From an uncultured Albidovulum sp. (GTDB taxonomy: Bacteria > Pseudomonadota > Alphaproteobacteria > Rhodobacterales > Rhodobacteraceae), in NCBI GenBank assembly GCA_913064775.1, contig CAJYAD010000003.1:124001-188000 (forward strand): DNA of 64,000 nt, given 5' to 3'. Shown one piece after another: positions 26,921-34,506 of the stretch. Position 1 is the stretch's first letter; each line of letters begins with the position of its first letter. The position numbers were made by a program, and so were the translations under genes. Below the pieces are notes generated by a model. That model saw only the letters and a program-made list of their open reading frames with translations, had not been told where the DNA came from and ran no database searches.

Positions 26921-26931
26921 CCGTGGAAAAG

Positions 26932-26980
26932 CTCTTTCACTCTGGTCCAAATATCCCGGGGGTTTGGGGGCAGAGCCCCC
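26932..26980 (-). repeat. dispersed repeat copy (second of an inverted pair)
   Basis: On the minus strand: hairpin GGGGGC-TCT-GCCCCC (26980-26966), then AAACCCCCGGGATATTT, GGACC and AGAGTGAAAG. It follows the dppB stop by about 43 bases in the direction of transcription. The two copies are tail to tail, 11 bases apart, so the mRNA here could fold into one long imperfect stem. Confidence 0.8.
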
Positions 26981-27023
26981 ATCGCAGGCATGGACTTACG
27001 AAGCGCGACTGGATCCGCGGTGC

Positions 27024-27971
27024 TCATGTCTTGATCCTTGGGTCGAGCAGGCTTTGCGCCACATCCACAAGGATATTGAAGATCACATAGAGGCAGGCCA
27101 CCACCACCACGCCGCCCTGCACCAGCAGGATGTCGCGCTGCAGGATCGCGTTCACCAGCATCCGCCCGATGCCGGGCCATTGGAAGACGATCTCGATATA
27201 GACCGCACCGGACAGCACGAACCCCGCCTGCAACCCCAGCACCGGGATGATCGACACCATCGCCGCGCGCAGCGCGTGGCCCAGGATCACCCGCCGCTCA
27301 CCCACCCCCTTGGCGCGGGCGGTGCGGATGTAATCCTGGCGCAGCACCTCCAGCATGGCCGAGCGCGACAGCCGCGCGATCACCCCGGTCGCCACCACCG
27401 ATAGCGCCGCTGCCGGCATCGCGATGTGGCGGGCCAGATCCAGCAGGTCGCCGCCGCCGTAGATCGCGTACATGCCCGATACGGGAAACCAGCGCAGATC
27501 CACCGCGAAAAAGAGGATCAGCATCATGCCCAGAAAGAAGGACGGGATCGAGATCCCGATCAGCACCGCAAAGGTGATCGCCTTGTCCGCCAGCCCGTAT
27601 TGCCGCGCCGCCGACACCACCCCGGCCAGGATCCCCAGAACAGCGGCCACGACCCAGCTGACCCCCGCCAGCACCGCCGTGGCCGAAAGCCGTTCCCACA
27701 CCTCGACGATCACCGGACGGTTAAGCGAGTAGGAGCGCCCGAAATCGCCGTGCAGCATGTTCCACAGCCAAACCAGATAGCGATACCAGAGCGGGTGATT
27801 CAGCCCCAACTGCTTGTTGATCCGCGCCACGTTGTCGGGCGTGGCATAGGCGCCCAGCAATGCCGTCGCCGGATCGCCCGGGATCATCGCCATGATCAGG
27901 AAGACAATCACCGTGATCCCCAGAAGCACCGGGATCGCCGAAAGCAATCTGCGCAGAATGTAGCGGCCCAT
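27024..27971 (-). CDS. dipeptide ABC transporter permease (DppB type)
   Basis: A 315-residue membrane protein starting MGRYILRRLLSAIPVLLGITVIVFLI, the standard DppB N-terminus. Further marks are MIPGDPATALLG, the periplasmic loop NKQLGLNHPLWYRYLVWLWNMLHGDFGRSY, the EAA motif DYIRTARAKGVGERRVILGHALRAA and FQWPGIGRMLVNAILQRD. About six membrane segments. Pairs with the permease half of the fused protein. A hairpin with a T-run lies between it and the binding-protein gene, and the inverted repeat pair lies after it. Confidence 0.93.
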   Translation of the reverse strand: MGRYILRRLLSAIPVLLGITVIVFLIMAMIPGDPATALLGAYATPDNVARINKQLGLNHPLWYRYLVWLWNMLHGDFGRSYSLNRPVIVEVWERLSATAVLAGVSWVVAAVLGILAGVVSAARQYGLADKAITFAVLIGISIPSFFLGMMLILFFAVDLRWFPVSGMYAIYGGGDLLDLARHIAMPAAALSVVATGVIARLSRSAMLEVLRQDYIRTARAKGVGERRVILGHALRAAMVSIIPVLGLQAGFVLSGAVYIEIVFQWPGIGRMLVNAILQRDILLVQGGVVVVACLYVIFNILVDVAQSLLDPRIKT

Positions 27972-27998
27972 CGCGCCCCCGTCCGGCGTTCAAGCGAC

Positions 27999-28032
27999 AA
28001 AAGGAGGGGCGAGGCCCGCAGGCCCCGCCCCT
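27999..28032 (-). terminator. hairpin with T-run between binding-protein and permease genes
   Basis: On the minus strand AGGGGCGGGGCC, loop TGC, GGGCCTCGCCCCT (28032-28005), followed by CCTTTTG. The stem is about 12 bp with one G-T pair. It stands 8 bases past the binding-protein stop. It probably acts as a partial terminator or 3' end stabiliser so that the binding protein is made in excess over the permeases, as in many ABC operons. Confidence 0.7.
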
Positions 28033-28040
28033 CAGGTCTT

Positions 28041-29627
28041 TCAGACCTTTCTGACGTCCTGCAGTTCAAGCAGGAAGGAAGGCTGAAGCTGGAAATCCTG
28101 GACCGTGTCGTTCGACACGGCATTCTGTTTCCAGTTCGCGACGAAGACCCAGGGCGCGTCGTCATGCACGATGACCGCGACCTTCTTGTACAGCTCGGCA
28201 CGCGTCGCCTGATCGGTCGAGGTGCGGGCCGCTTCCAGAAGCTTGTCGACCTCGGGGTTCGAATAATAGCCCGAGTTGAAGCCGCCCTTCTGCGGCCAGG
28301 CGCCGCTGCGCAGCGTCAGGTAGGGCAGCGTGTCGGGGTCGTTGGTCATCCAGGCCATCTCGGCCATGTCGACATGCTGACCCTTGGCGTCGAGACCGGG
28401 GTTCACCTTGCCCAGGAAGGTGTTCCACTCGAAAGTCTCGATCTTGACCTTCAGCCCCACCGCGGCCAGATCGGCCTGGATCGCGGTGCCCATCGCCACC
28501 GGGTCAAGCATGCCCGAGCCGCCCTCGGTGACGTAGAAGGTCAGCTCTGCCCCCTCGGCGCCGGCGTCTTTCAGCAGCGCCCTGGCCTTGTCGGGATCGT
28601 AGGGATAGGGCTGCAGCTTGTCGTCATAGGCCCAACTGAAGGCCGGCGCGATCGGGCCGTTGGCGACGCTCGCCGTGCCTTCCAGCACGTTCTTGCAGAT
28701 CGCTTCCTTGTTGATCGCGTAATTCGCCGCCTGACGCACGCGCTTGTCCTTGAACGGACCCTTGGCGCAATCGAGGATCAGGAACCAGACATGGGGGCCG
28801 ACCTGCTCATACAGCTTGTAGTGGTCGCTCTTGAATTCGCTCAGCGCGGTCGGCGGCACCTCGACCATCAGGTCGATCCCGCCCGAAAGCATCTCGGCCA
28901 CGCGGGTGTTGGCGTCGGTGATCGGGCGGAAGATCACCGCCTTGGTGCCGGTCTTTTCGCCCCAATAGCCGTCGAAACGGTCGATCACCACGCGCTCGTT
29001 CGACTTCCATTCGACGAATTTGAAGGCGCCGGTGCCCACCGGATTGCGGCCAAGATCCTGGCCGTATTTCTTCACCGCCGCCGGCGAGACGATCAGCCCG
29101 GTCGGATAGGCGAGGTTCGACAGGAACGGCGCGTAGGGTTGTTTCAGCGTGAACTTCACGCTGTGGGAATCGACCACCTCGGTCGTCTTGATCGACGAGA
29201 AGAAGAAGGCCAGCGGGAACGGGCCGGTGTCGTGGTAGGGGTTCTTGTCGTCGAGCATCCGGTCAAAGTTGAACTTCACCGCCTCGGCGTCGAAATCGGT
29301 GCCGTCGTGGAACTTGACGCCCTGGCGCAGCTTGAAGGTGTATTCGGTGCCGTCCGGATTGATCGTCCAGCTTTCGGCCAGGCCTGGCCCGGGCTCCAGC
29401 GTGCCCGGCTTGTAGCGGGTCAGCCCCTCGTAAAGGTTCACCAGGATACGGAAATCGTTCACCGCCGTGTCGACCGCCGGGTCAAGCGATTTCGGCTCTG
29501 CCACCTGGCCCACGATCAGCACGCCCTTGGGCGTCTCGGCCATCAGGCGTTGCGAAAAGGCCGCGAGCGATAGCGTCGCGCCCGTCGCCGCAAGCAGGCC
29601 GCGGCGCGTCAGGGTGGGTTGGGTCAT
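28041..29627 (-). CDS. dipeptide-type ABC substrate-binding protein (SBP_bac_5)
   Basis: A 528-residue periplasmic binding protein of the DppA/OppA group. The signal peptide [24 protein letters not shown] has twin arginines, so Tat export is possible. Mature part: [31 protein letters not shown], the family's opening, and [30 protein letters not shown]-like central signature. First gene of the operon binding protein, DppB, DppC-DppD, DppF, GntR. The promoter at 29690-29718 with a palindrome over its -10 lies 56 bases upstream. The ligand is unknown; the DUF1028 neighbour suggests peptides or cell-wall peptides. Confidence 0.92.
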   Translation of the reverse strand: [528 protein letters not shown]

Positions 29628-29689
29628 GGAGGCTCTCCTTGTTGGCGCAGGTCGGATCTGGCGCCCGTCTGGCGGGGCGCTCTTGGGCT

Positions 29690-29734
29690 AAATTATCATG
29701 ATAATTTGCGCCCGTCAATTTTTCATGATAATTT
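29690..29734. promoter_or_regulatory. overlapping divergent promoters with twin 18-bp palindromes
   Basis: The sequence AAATTATCATGATAATTT (29690-29707) is a perfect 18-bp palindrome. A second copy with two mismatches lies at 29717-29734, 27 bp further on. Minus-strand promoter for the peptide operon: TTGACG (29718-29713), 17 bases, TAATTT (29695-29690). Plus-strand promoter for the DUF1028 gene: TTGCGC (29706-29711), 17 bases, TAATTT (29729-29734). Each -10 is the outer arm of one palindrome, so a repressor bound there would block both. The GntR/FCD protein at 23240 is the likely binder. Confidence 0.8.
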
Positions 29735-29769
29735 CAAGGAGATCATGAATTTGCTGCGGGGCGACGCCT

Positions 29770-30438
29770 ATGACCTTTTCGATTCTCGCGCGCGACCCCC
29801 AGAGCGGCGCCCTGGGCGGGGCGGCGGCGACGGGGTCGCTCTGCGTCGGCGGCTGGGTGCTCAGGGGGGACATCCGGGCGGGGATGTCGGCCAGCCAAGG
29901 CGCCGCCCCCTCGACGCTGTGGGGCGAGGATGTGCTGGTCGGCATGCGCCTTGGGCGCGGTGCCGAGCAAGCGGTGCGCGACGTGACCGAGGCCGATCCG
30001 GGGCGCGAATGGCGTCAGCTTTCGGCGCTGGATCCGATCGGGCGTACCGGGCTGTTCACCGGCACGCGCAACACCGGCGAGGTCGCAGCCCATGCCTTCG
30101 ACGGTGGCATCGTCGCGGGCAACATGCTGGCCAGCAAGGCGGTGCCGCGGGCGGTGGCCGAGGGCTTTCTGGGCGCGGCGGGCGATTTCGCCGCACGGCT
30201 TCTGGCGGGGCTATGCGCCGGGCGTGCGGCGGGCAGCGATGCGCGCGGGCTGCAATCGGCGGCGCTGCTGGTCGTGCAGCGCGACGCGCCGCCGCTGACC
30301 CTGCGGGTGGATTACGCCGAAGACCCGCTGGCGGCGCTGCATGCGCTGCTTGGCCGCGCGACCAGCGGCGAATACACCGACTGGACCCGCCGCGTGCCGA
30401 CGCTGGACGCCCCGACCCGGACGCTGGAAGAGGGATAA
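29770..30438 (+). CDS. DUF1028 family protein, Ntn-hydrolase-like
   Basis: A 222-residue protein of the DUF1028 family, which has an Ntn-hydrolase-like fold. It begins MTFSILARDPQSGALGGAAATGSLCVGGWVL, the typical family start, in which Thr2 would be exposed by Met removal; whether it acts as a nucleophile is not established. Further family marks: GMSASQGAAPSTLWGEDVL and AFDGGIVAGNMLAS. The last about 60 residues with QSAALLVVQRDAPPLTLRVDYAEDPLAALHALL also match. Members often sit beside peptide transporters, as here, and have been guessed to be amidases. It shares an operator region with the transporter operon. Confidence 0.88.
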   Translation: MTFSILARDPQSGALGGAAATGSLCVGGWVLRGDIRAGMSASQGAAPSTLWGEDVLVGMRLGRGAEQAVRDVTEADPGREWRQLSALDPIGRTGLFTGTRNTGEVAAHAFDGGIVAGNMLASKAVPRAVAEGFLGAAGDFAARLLAGLCAGRAAGSDARGLQSAALLVVQRDAPPLTLRVDYAEDPLAALHALLGRATSGEYTDWTRRVPTLDAPTRTLEEG

Positions 30439-30483
30439 GGCAGACTGCCCGAGGATAGGGGCGCGCCAGCCGCGAGCCTTGAG

Positions 30484-30543
30484 GCCGGGGGTTTCACACC
30501 CCCGGACCCCCGTGGGATATTTGGGCCAGAAAGAAGACGAAAG
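30484..30543 (+). repeat. dispersed repeat copy after the DUF1028 gene
   Basis: Perfect 8-bp hairpin CCGGGGGT-TTCAC-ACCCCCGG (30485-30505), then ACCCCCGTGGGATATTT, GGGCC and AGAAAGAAGACGAAAG. It lies 46 bases past the stop in the direction of the gene. The convergent thiolase gene ends at 30652. Confidence 0.8.
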
Positions 30544-30623
30544 CGCGCCCGGTGCTTTCCTTCCGGCGCCGTCCCCCCCAAGGCCGCTTTCGGCATATCT
30601 TCGGCGCGGGCAGGATTTGCCGC

Positions 30624-30639
30624 GGGGGCCAGAGCCCCC
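30624..30639 (-). terminator. GC hairpin past the thiolase gene
   Basis: GGGGGC-CAGA-GCCCCC pairs perfectly over 6 bp, 12 bases past the thiolase stop. It resembles the hairpin half of the dispersed repeat without a clear TATTT tail and without a T-run, so it is either a decayed repeat copy or a weak terminator. Confidence 0.4.
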
Positions 30640-30651
30640 CAGCGACCGCGT

Positions 30652-31830
30652 TCAGAGCCGTTCGATCGCCAGCGCGATGCCCTGACCGCCGCCGATGCAC
30701 ATAGTGATCAGGCCCAGTTTGCCGCCGGTGCGCTCCAACTCATAGAGCGCCTTCACGGTAAGGATCGCGCCGGTCGCGCCGACCGGGTGGCCCAGCGCGA
30801 TCGCGCCGCCGTTGGGGTTCACCTTCGCCGGGTCAAGTCCCAGTTCCTGCGACACCGCCAGCGCCTGCGCGGCAAAGGCCTCGTTCGACTCGATCACGTC
30901 GAAATCGGCCACATCAAGCCCGGTCCGGGCGCAGAGCGCGCGCACCGCCGGGATCGGGCCATAGCCCATGACATCCGGGCGCACGCCGGCATGGGCATAG
31001 CCAAGGATCCGTGCCCGCGGTGTCAGCCCCGCGGCCTTGACCGCCGAGGCCCGGGCCAGCACCAGCGCCGCCGCGCCGTCATTGATGCCGCTGGCATTGC
31101 CCGCGGTCACGGTGCCGTCCTTCTGGAACACCGTCTTCAGACCCGCCAGCGCCTCGGCGGTGGTCGGCTTGGGGTGCTCGTCGACATTGAAGGGCACCAT
31201 GTCGCGCTTCACCTTGACGTCGACCGGAACGATCTGATCCTTGAAATAGCCCGCCGCGATCGCCTTGGCGGCGCGGGCCTGGCTTTCCAGCGCAAAGGCA
31301 TCCTGGGCCTCGCGGCTGATACTGCTCTCGGCGGCGACGTTCTCGGCGGTCACGCCCATATGGCCGGTTCCGAAGGGACAGTTGAGCGCCCCGAGCATCA
31401 TGTCCTGCGCCCCGGTGTCACCCATCTTCTGGCCCCAGCGCGCGGCAGGCAGGATGAAGGGCGAGCGGCTCATGCATTCCGCGCCGCCGGCCAGCGCGAA
31501 ATCGGTGTCCCCCAGCATCAGCGATTGCACCGCCGACACCACCGCCTGCGCGCCCGACCCGCACAGCCGGTTGACGTTCATCGCCGGCGTGGTGTCGGGA
31601 ATGCCCGCCTGGATCGCGGCGACGCGCGACAGGTACATGTCGCGCGGTTCGGTGTTGATGACATGGCCAAAGACGACATGGCCGATCTGGCCGGCATCGA
31701 CGCCGGCCCGCGCCAGCGCGGCCTTGGCCACCGTCGTGCCCAGCTCAATCGGCGGCGTGCCCGCCAGCGACCCGCCGAAGGTACCGATCGCAGTGCGCGC
31801 GCCCGACAGGATGACGATATCGTCGCTCAT
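30652..31830 (-). CDS. acetyl-CoA acetyltransferase (thiolase)
   Basis: A 392-residue degradative/biosynthetic thiolase of the PhaA/AtoB group. Catalytic residues are in the usual places: the acyl-accepting Cys in [10 protein letters not shown] near residue 89, His in [10 protein letters not shown] and [15 protein letters not shown] near 350, and the second Cys in MCIGGGQG near 380. The start at 31830 overlaps the maiA stop as ATGA, so it is the third gene of a marR-maiA-thiolase operon. In that setting it probably cleaves acetoacetyl-CoA formed from the acetoacetate released by fumarylacetoacetase, though it could also serve polyhydroxybutyrate synthesis. Confidence 0.93.
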   Translation of the reverse strand: MSDDIVILSGARTAIGTFGGSLAGTPPIELGTTVAKAALARAGVDAGQIGHVVFGHVINTEPRDMYLSRVAAIQAGIPDTTPAMNVNRLCGSGAQAVVSAVQSLMLGDTDFALAGGAECMSRSPFILPAARWGQKMGDTGAQDMMLGALNCPFGTGHMGVTAENVAAESSISREAQDAFALESQARAAKAIAAGYFKDQIVPVDVKVKRDMVPFNVDEHPKPTTAEALAGLKTVFQKDGTVTAGNASGINDGAAALVLARASAVKAAGLTPRARILGYAHAGVRPDVMGYGPIPAVRALCARTGLDVADFDVIESNEAFAAQALAVSQELGLDPAKVNPNGGAIALGHPVGATGAILTVKALYELERTGGKLGLITMCIGGGQGIALAIERL

Positions 31831-32465
31831 GGTGTCTCTCCCTTGAATTTGTCCGGATGGGCGGCCGCGACCGCCGGAATCGCCTCTACCCTAGTGGCGA
31901 TCTCGAGGCATCGCGACAGCGACGTCACGTCGACGCCCCAGCGCCGGGCGTTGTACAGTTGCGGCACCAGGCAGATGTCGGCCATCCCCACCCGGTCGCC
32001 ATGACAGAAGGTGCCGGTGGCGGGATCGTCCAGCATCGCCTCGAACGCCGCCAGCCGCGGGGCCATGATGACCTGCATCCAGGCCTCGGCGGTGATCGCC
32101 CCGCCCGAGGCCTGGACCACGTGACTGGTGACCGAGGAATTGCACACCGGGTGGATCTCCATCGCGATCGCATAGGCAAGTGCGCGCATCCGTGCGCGGC
32201 CGAAGGAATCCTCGGGCAGGAAGCCCGCGGCGCGGGTCTCGTCGAGATATTCGATGATCGCCAGCGACTGGGTCAGCACCCGGCCGTCGACGTCCAGCGT
32301 CGGCACCAGCCCCTGGGGATTGCGGGCGATGTTCTCGGGGGCCTTGTGGTCGCCCTTCGGCAGATCGACCGGGATCGAGGTGAAGGGCAGCCCCGCCAGC
32401 CCCAGCGCGATCCGCACCCGATAGGCCGCCGAGGAGCGCCAGTAATCGTAAAGTATCGCGTTCAT
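31827..32465 (-). CDS. maiA: maleylacetoacetate isomerase (zeta-class GST)
   Basis: Converts maleylacetoacetate to fumarylacetoacetate with glutathione as cofactor. 212 residues from the ATG at 32465 (MNAILYDYWRSSAAYRVRIAL). The N-terminal SSAAYRVRIAL contains the zeta-class S-S-x-x-x-R-V-R motif that holds the catalytic serine, and NPQGLVPTLDVDG and TQSLAIIEYLDE line the glutathione site. The C-terminal helical domain ends with ADICLVPQLYNARRWGVD, also typical. It overlaps the MarR gene in front (ATGA) and the thiolase gene behind. It fills the step between hmgA and fahA, which lie on the opposite strand. Confidence 0.93.
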   Translation of the reverse strand: MNAILYDYWRSSAAYRVRIALGLAGLPFTSIPVDLPKGDHKAPENIARNPQGLVPTLDVDGRVLTQSLAIIEYLDETRAAGFLPEDSFGRARMRALAYAIAMEIHPVCNSSVTSHVVQASGGAITAEAWMQVIMAPRLAAFEAMLDDPATGTFCHGDRVGMADICLVPQLYNARRWGVDVTSLSRCLEIATRVEAIPAVAAAHPDKFKGETP

Positions 32466-32887
32466 TTCGCCTCCATGATCCGGTTGAGCGCGCGGCGCAG
32501 CGCCGCGTGATCGGTGCCGAGCGATGCGATCAGCTCTGCCTGAAACTCCGCCGCGATTGGCAGCAGCCGCGCGACCAGCGCCTGCCCCGCAGGCGTCAGC
32601 CGCAGGTCGATCAGCCGGCCGTCCTCGGGGTGGGGGCGTTTTTCGACATGGCCCGCGTCGGTCAGGCGCTGGGCGGCACGGCTGACCTTGGATTTGTCCA
32701 TCTCGACGCGGGCGTGGATCTCTCGCACGCTGACCGATCCTGAATGCGCCAGATGCACCAGCACCCGCCATTCCGGGATCGTGATGCCGAAATCATCGCG
32801 GTAGCGTTCCGCGAAGGCCCGGCTGACGCGCGCCGCCGCCGCCGCCAGCTGGTAGGGCAGAAATTCGGTCAGGTCGAAATCAGACAT
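32462..32887 (-). CDS. MarR-family regulator of the homogentisate cluster
   Basis: A 141-residue winged-helix regulator. Two ATGs lie close together (32893 and 32887); the GGGGG box directly abuts the first and stands six bases before the second, so 32887 is preferred (MSDFDLTEFLPYQLAAAAARVSRAF). DNA-binding segment: EWRVLVHLAHSGSVSVREIHARVEMDKSKVSRAAQRLTDAGHVEKRPHPEDGRLIDLRLT (about 38-98), a standard MarR wing with the ED-R pair. It is divergent from hmgA and heads the maiA-thiolase operon. The likely operator TCGTTGC-N4-GCAACGA at 33003-33020 is in the shared gap. The inducer is probably a tyrosine-pathway intermediate. Confidence 0.9.
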   Translation of the reverse strand: MSDFDLTEFLPYQLAAAAARVSRAFAERYRDDFGITIPEWRVLVHLAHSGSVSVREIHARVEMDKSKVSRAAQRLTDAGHVEKRPHPEDGRLIDLRLTPAGQALVARLLPIAAEFQAELIASLGTDHAALRRALNRIMEAK

Positions 32888-32997
32888 CCGCATCCCCCGT
32901 CAGGCTGGGTCATGAGTGCACCGTTCCCCCGCCCGGTTCAAGCGCCGCCGCTCCCCGAGCGGCAGCGCCGCCTCGCGTGACTGTGCATGGGCAATTC

Positions 32998-33025
32998 TTG
33001 ACTCGTTGCAATCGCAACGATACAT
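32998..33025 (+). promoter_or_regulatory. hmgA promoter with MarR operator in the spacer
   Basis: TTGACT (32998-33003) and ATACAT (33020-33025) are spaced by 16 bases. The spacer is a 7-bp inverted repeat, TCGTTGC-AATC-GCAACGA (33003-33020), the size and shape of a MarR-family site. A bound dimer would sit exactly between the two RNA polymerase contacts. Confidence 0.75.
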
Positions 33026-33071
33026 CTTGCCCGGCGTCGCGGCCCATGGCCCGCGGCAACAGGAGGATGCC

Positions 33072-34427
33072 ATGACCCGTCAGGAGCTTGCGCACGGAAT
33101 GGTGCGCGCGCCGTCTCAACCCGGCCCGCATGAGGGATACATGCCGGGTTTCGGCAATGATTTCGAGACCGAGGCCCTGCCCGGCGCCCTGCCCCAGGGC
33201 CAGAATTCGCCGCAAAAATGCGCCTATGGCCTTTATGCCGAGCAATTGTCCGGCACCGCCTTCACCGCCACCCGCCCCGAGCGGACCTGGTGCTACCGCA
33301 TCCGGCCCTCGGTGAAGCATACCGGCCGGTTCGAGAAGATCGCCCTGCCCTATTGGAAGACCGCGCCGCATGTCGCGGGCGACGTGATCAGCCTGGGCCA
33401 GTACCGCTGGGATCCGGTGCCGGTGGGCGGCACGCCGCTGACCTGGCTGACGGGGATGCGCACGATGACCACGGCGGGCGATGTGAACACCCAGCTGGGC
33501 ATGGCCAGCCACATCTATCTGGTGACCCGCTCGATGGAGGACGAATATTTCTATTCCGCCGACAGTGAGCTGCTGGTGGTGCCGCAGGAGGGCCGGTTGC
33601 GGTTTTGCACCGAGTTGGGCGTGATCGACGTGGCGCCGCGCGAGATCGCGATCCTGCCGCGCGGCCTGGTCTACCGGGTCGAGCTGCTGGAGGGCCCGGC
33701 GCGGGGTTTCGTGTGCGAGAATTACGGCCAGACCTTCGAGCTGCCCGGTCGCGGCCCGATCGGCGCGAATTGCCTGGCCAATCCGCGCGACTTCAAATCC
33801 CCTGTCGCGGCGTTCGAGGACCGCGACGCGCCGAGCCGCGTGGTGATCAAGTGGTGTGGCCAGTTTCATGAGACCTGGATTGACCATTCGCCGCTGGATG
33901 TGGTGGCCTGGCACGGCAATTACGCGGCCTACAAATACGACCTGCGCACCTATTCCCCGGTCGGCGCGATCCTGTTCGACCATCCCGATCCGTCGATCTT
34001 CACCGTGCTCACCGCGCCCTCGGGGCAGCCGGGCACCGCGAACATCGATTTCGTGCTGTTTCGCGAACGCTGGATGGTGGCCGAGCATTCGTTCCGCCCG
34101 CCGTGGTATCACAAGAACATCATGTCCGAGTTGATGGGCAACATCCACGGCATCTATGACGCGAAGCCCAAGGGTTTCGTGCCGGGCGGGATGAGCCTGC
34201 ACAACATGATGCTGCCGCACGGCCCCGACCGGGGCGCGTTCGAGCATGGCTCAACCGCGCCGATGGTGCCGGTGAAGCAGGACAACACCATGCAGTTCAT
34301 GTTCGAGACCCGCTTTCCCCAGCATCTGACGACCTTCGCCGCGACGGAGGCGCCGTTGCAGGACGATTACATCGACTGCTGGGACAGCCTCGAGAAGAAG
34401 TTCGACGGCACGCCGGGGGTAAAGTAG
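33072..34427 (+). CDS. hmgA: homogentisate 1,2-dioxygenase
   Basis: Ring-opening non-haem iron dioxygenase that turns homogentisate into maleylacetoacetate. 451 residues from the ATG at 33072, five bases after AGGAGG; the frame is open further upstream but without a ribosome binding site. Marks: [26 protein letters not shown] near the N-terminus, the typical [10 protein letters not shown], and the iron-site region with [19 protein letters not shown] and [11 protein letters not shown] near the C-terminus. First gene of hmgA-fahA-MBL, divergent from marR-maiA-thiolase. Confidence 0.97.
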   Translation: MTRQELAHGMVRAPSQPGPHEGYMPGFGNDFETEALPGALPQGQNSPQKCAYGLYAEQLSGTAFTATRPERTWCYRIRPSVKHTGRFEKIALPYWKTAPHVAGDVISLGQYRWDPVPVGGTPLTWLTGMRTMTTAGDVNTQLGMASHIYLVTRSMEDEYFYSADSELLVVPQEGRLRFCTELGVIDVAPREIAILPRGLVYRVELLEGPARGFVCENYGQTFELPGRGPIGANCLANPRDFKSPVAAFEDRDAPSRVVIKWCGQFHETWIDHSPLDVVAWHGNYAAYKYDLRTYSPVGAILFDHPDPSIFTVLTAPSGQPGTANIDFVLFRERWMVAEHSFRPPWYHKNIMSELMGNIHGIYDAKPKGFVPGGMSLHNMMLPHGPDRGAFEHGSTAPMVPVKQDNTMQFMFETRFPQHLTTFAATEAPLQDDYIDCWDSLEKKFDGTPGVK

Positions 34428-34447
34428 GGTCCCGGACTGAGAGGGCG

Positions 34448-34500
34448 GCGGCGGGGGCCCTGCCCCCGCACCCCCGGGATATTTTTGCCAGAAAGAAGGG
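34448..34500 (+). repeat. dispersed repeat copy between hmgA and fahA
   Basis: Perfect hairpin GCGGGGGC-CCT-GCCCCCGC (34451-34469), then ACCCCCGGGATATTTTTGCC and AGAAAGAAG. It begins 20 bases past the hmgA stop, co-directional, and ends just before the fahA ribosome binding site (AAGGGCAGGGA), to which its last bases contribute. Confidence 0.85.
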
Positions 34501-34506
34501 CAGGGA

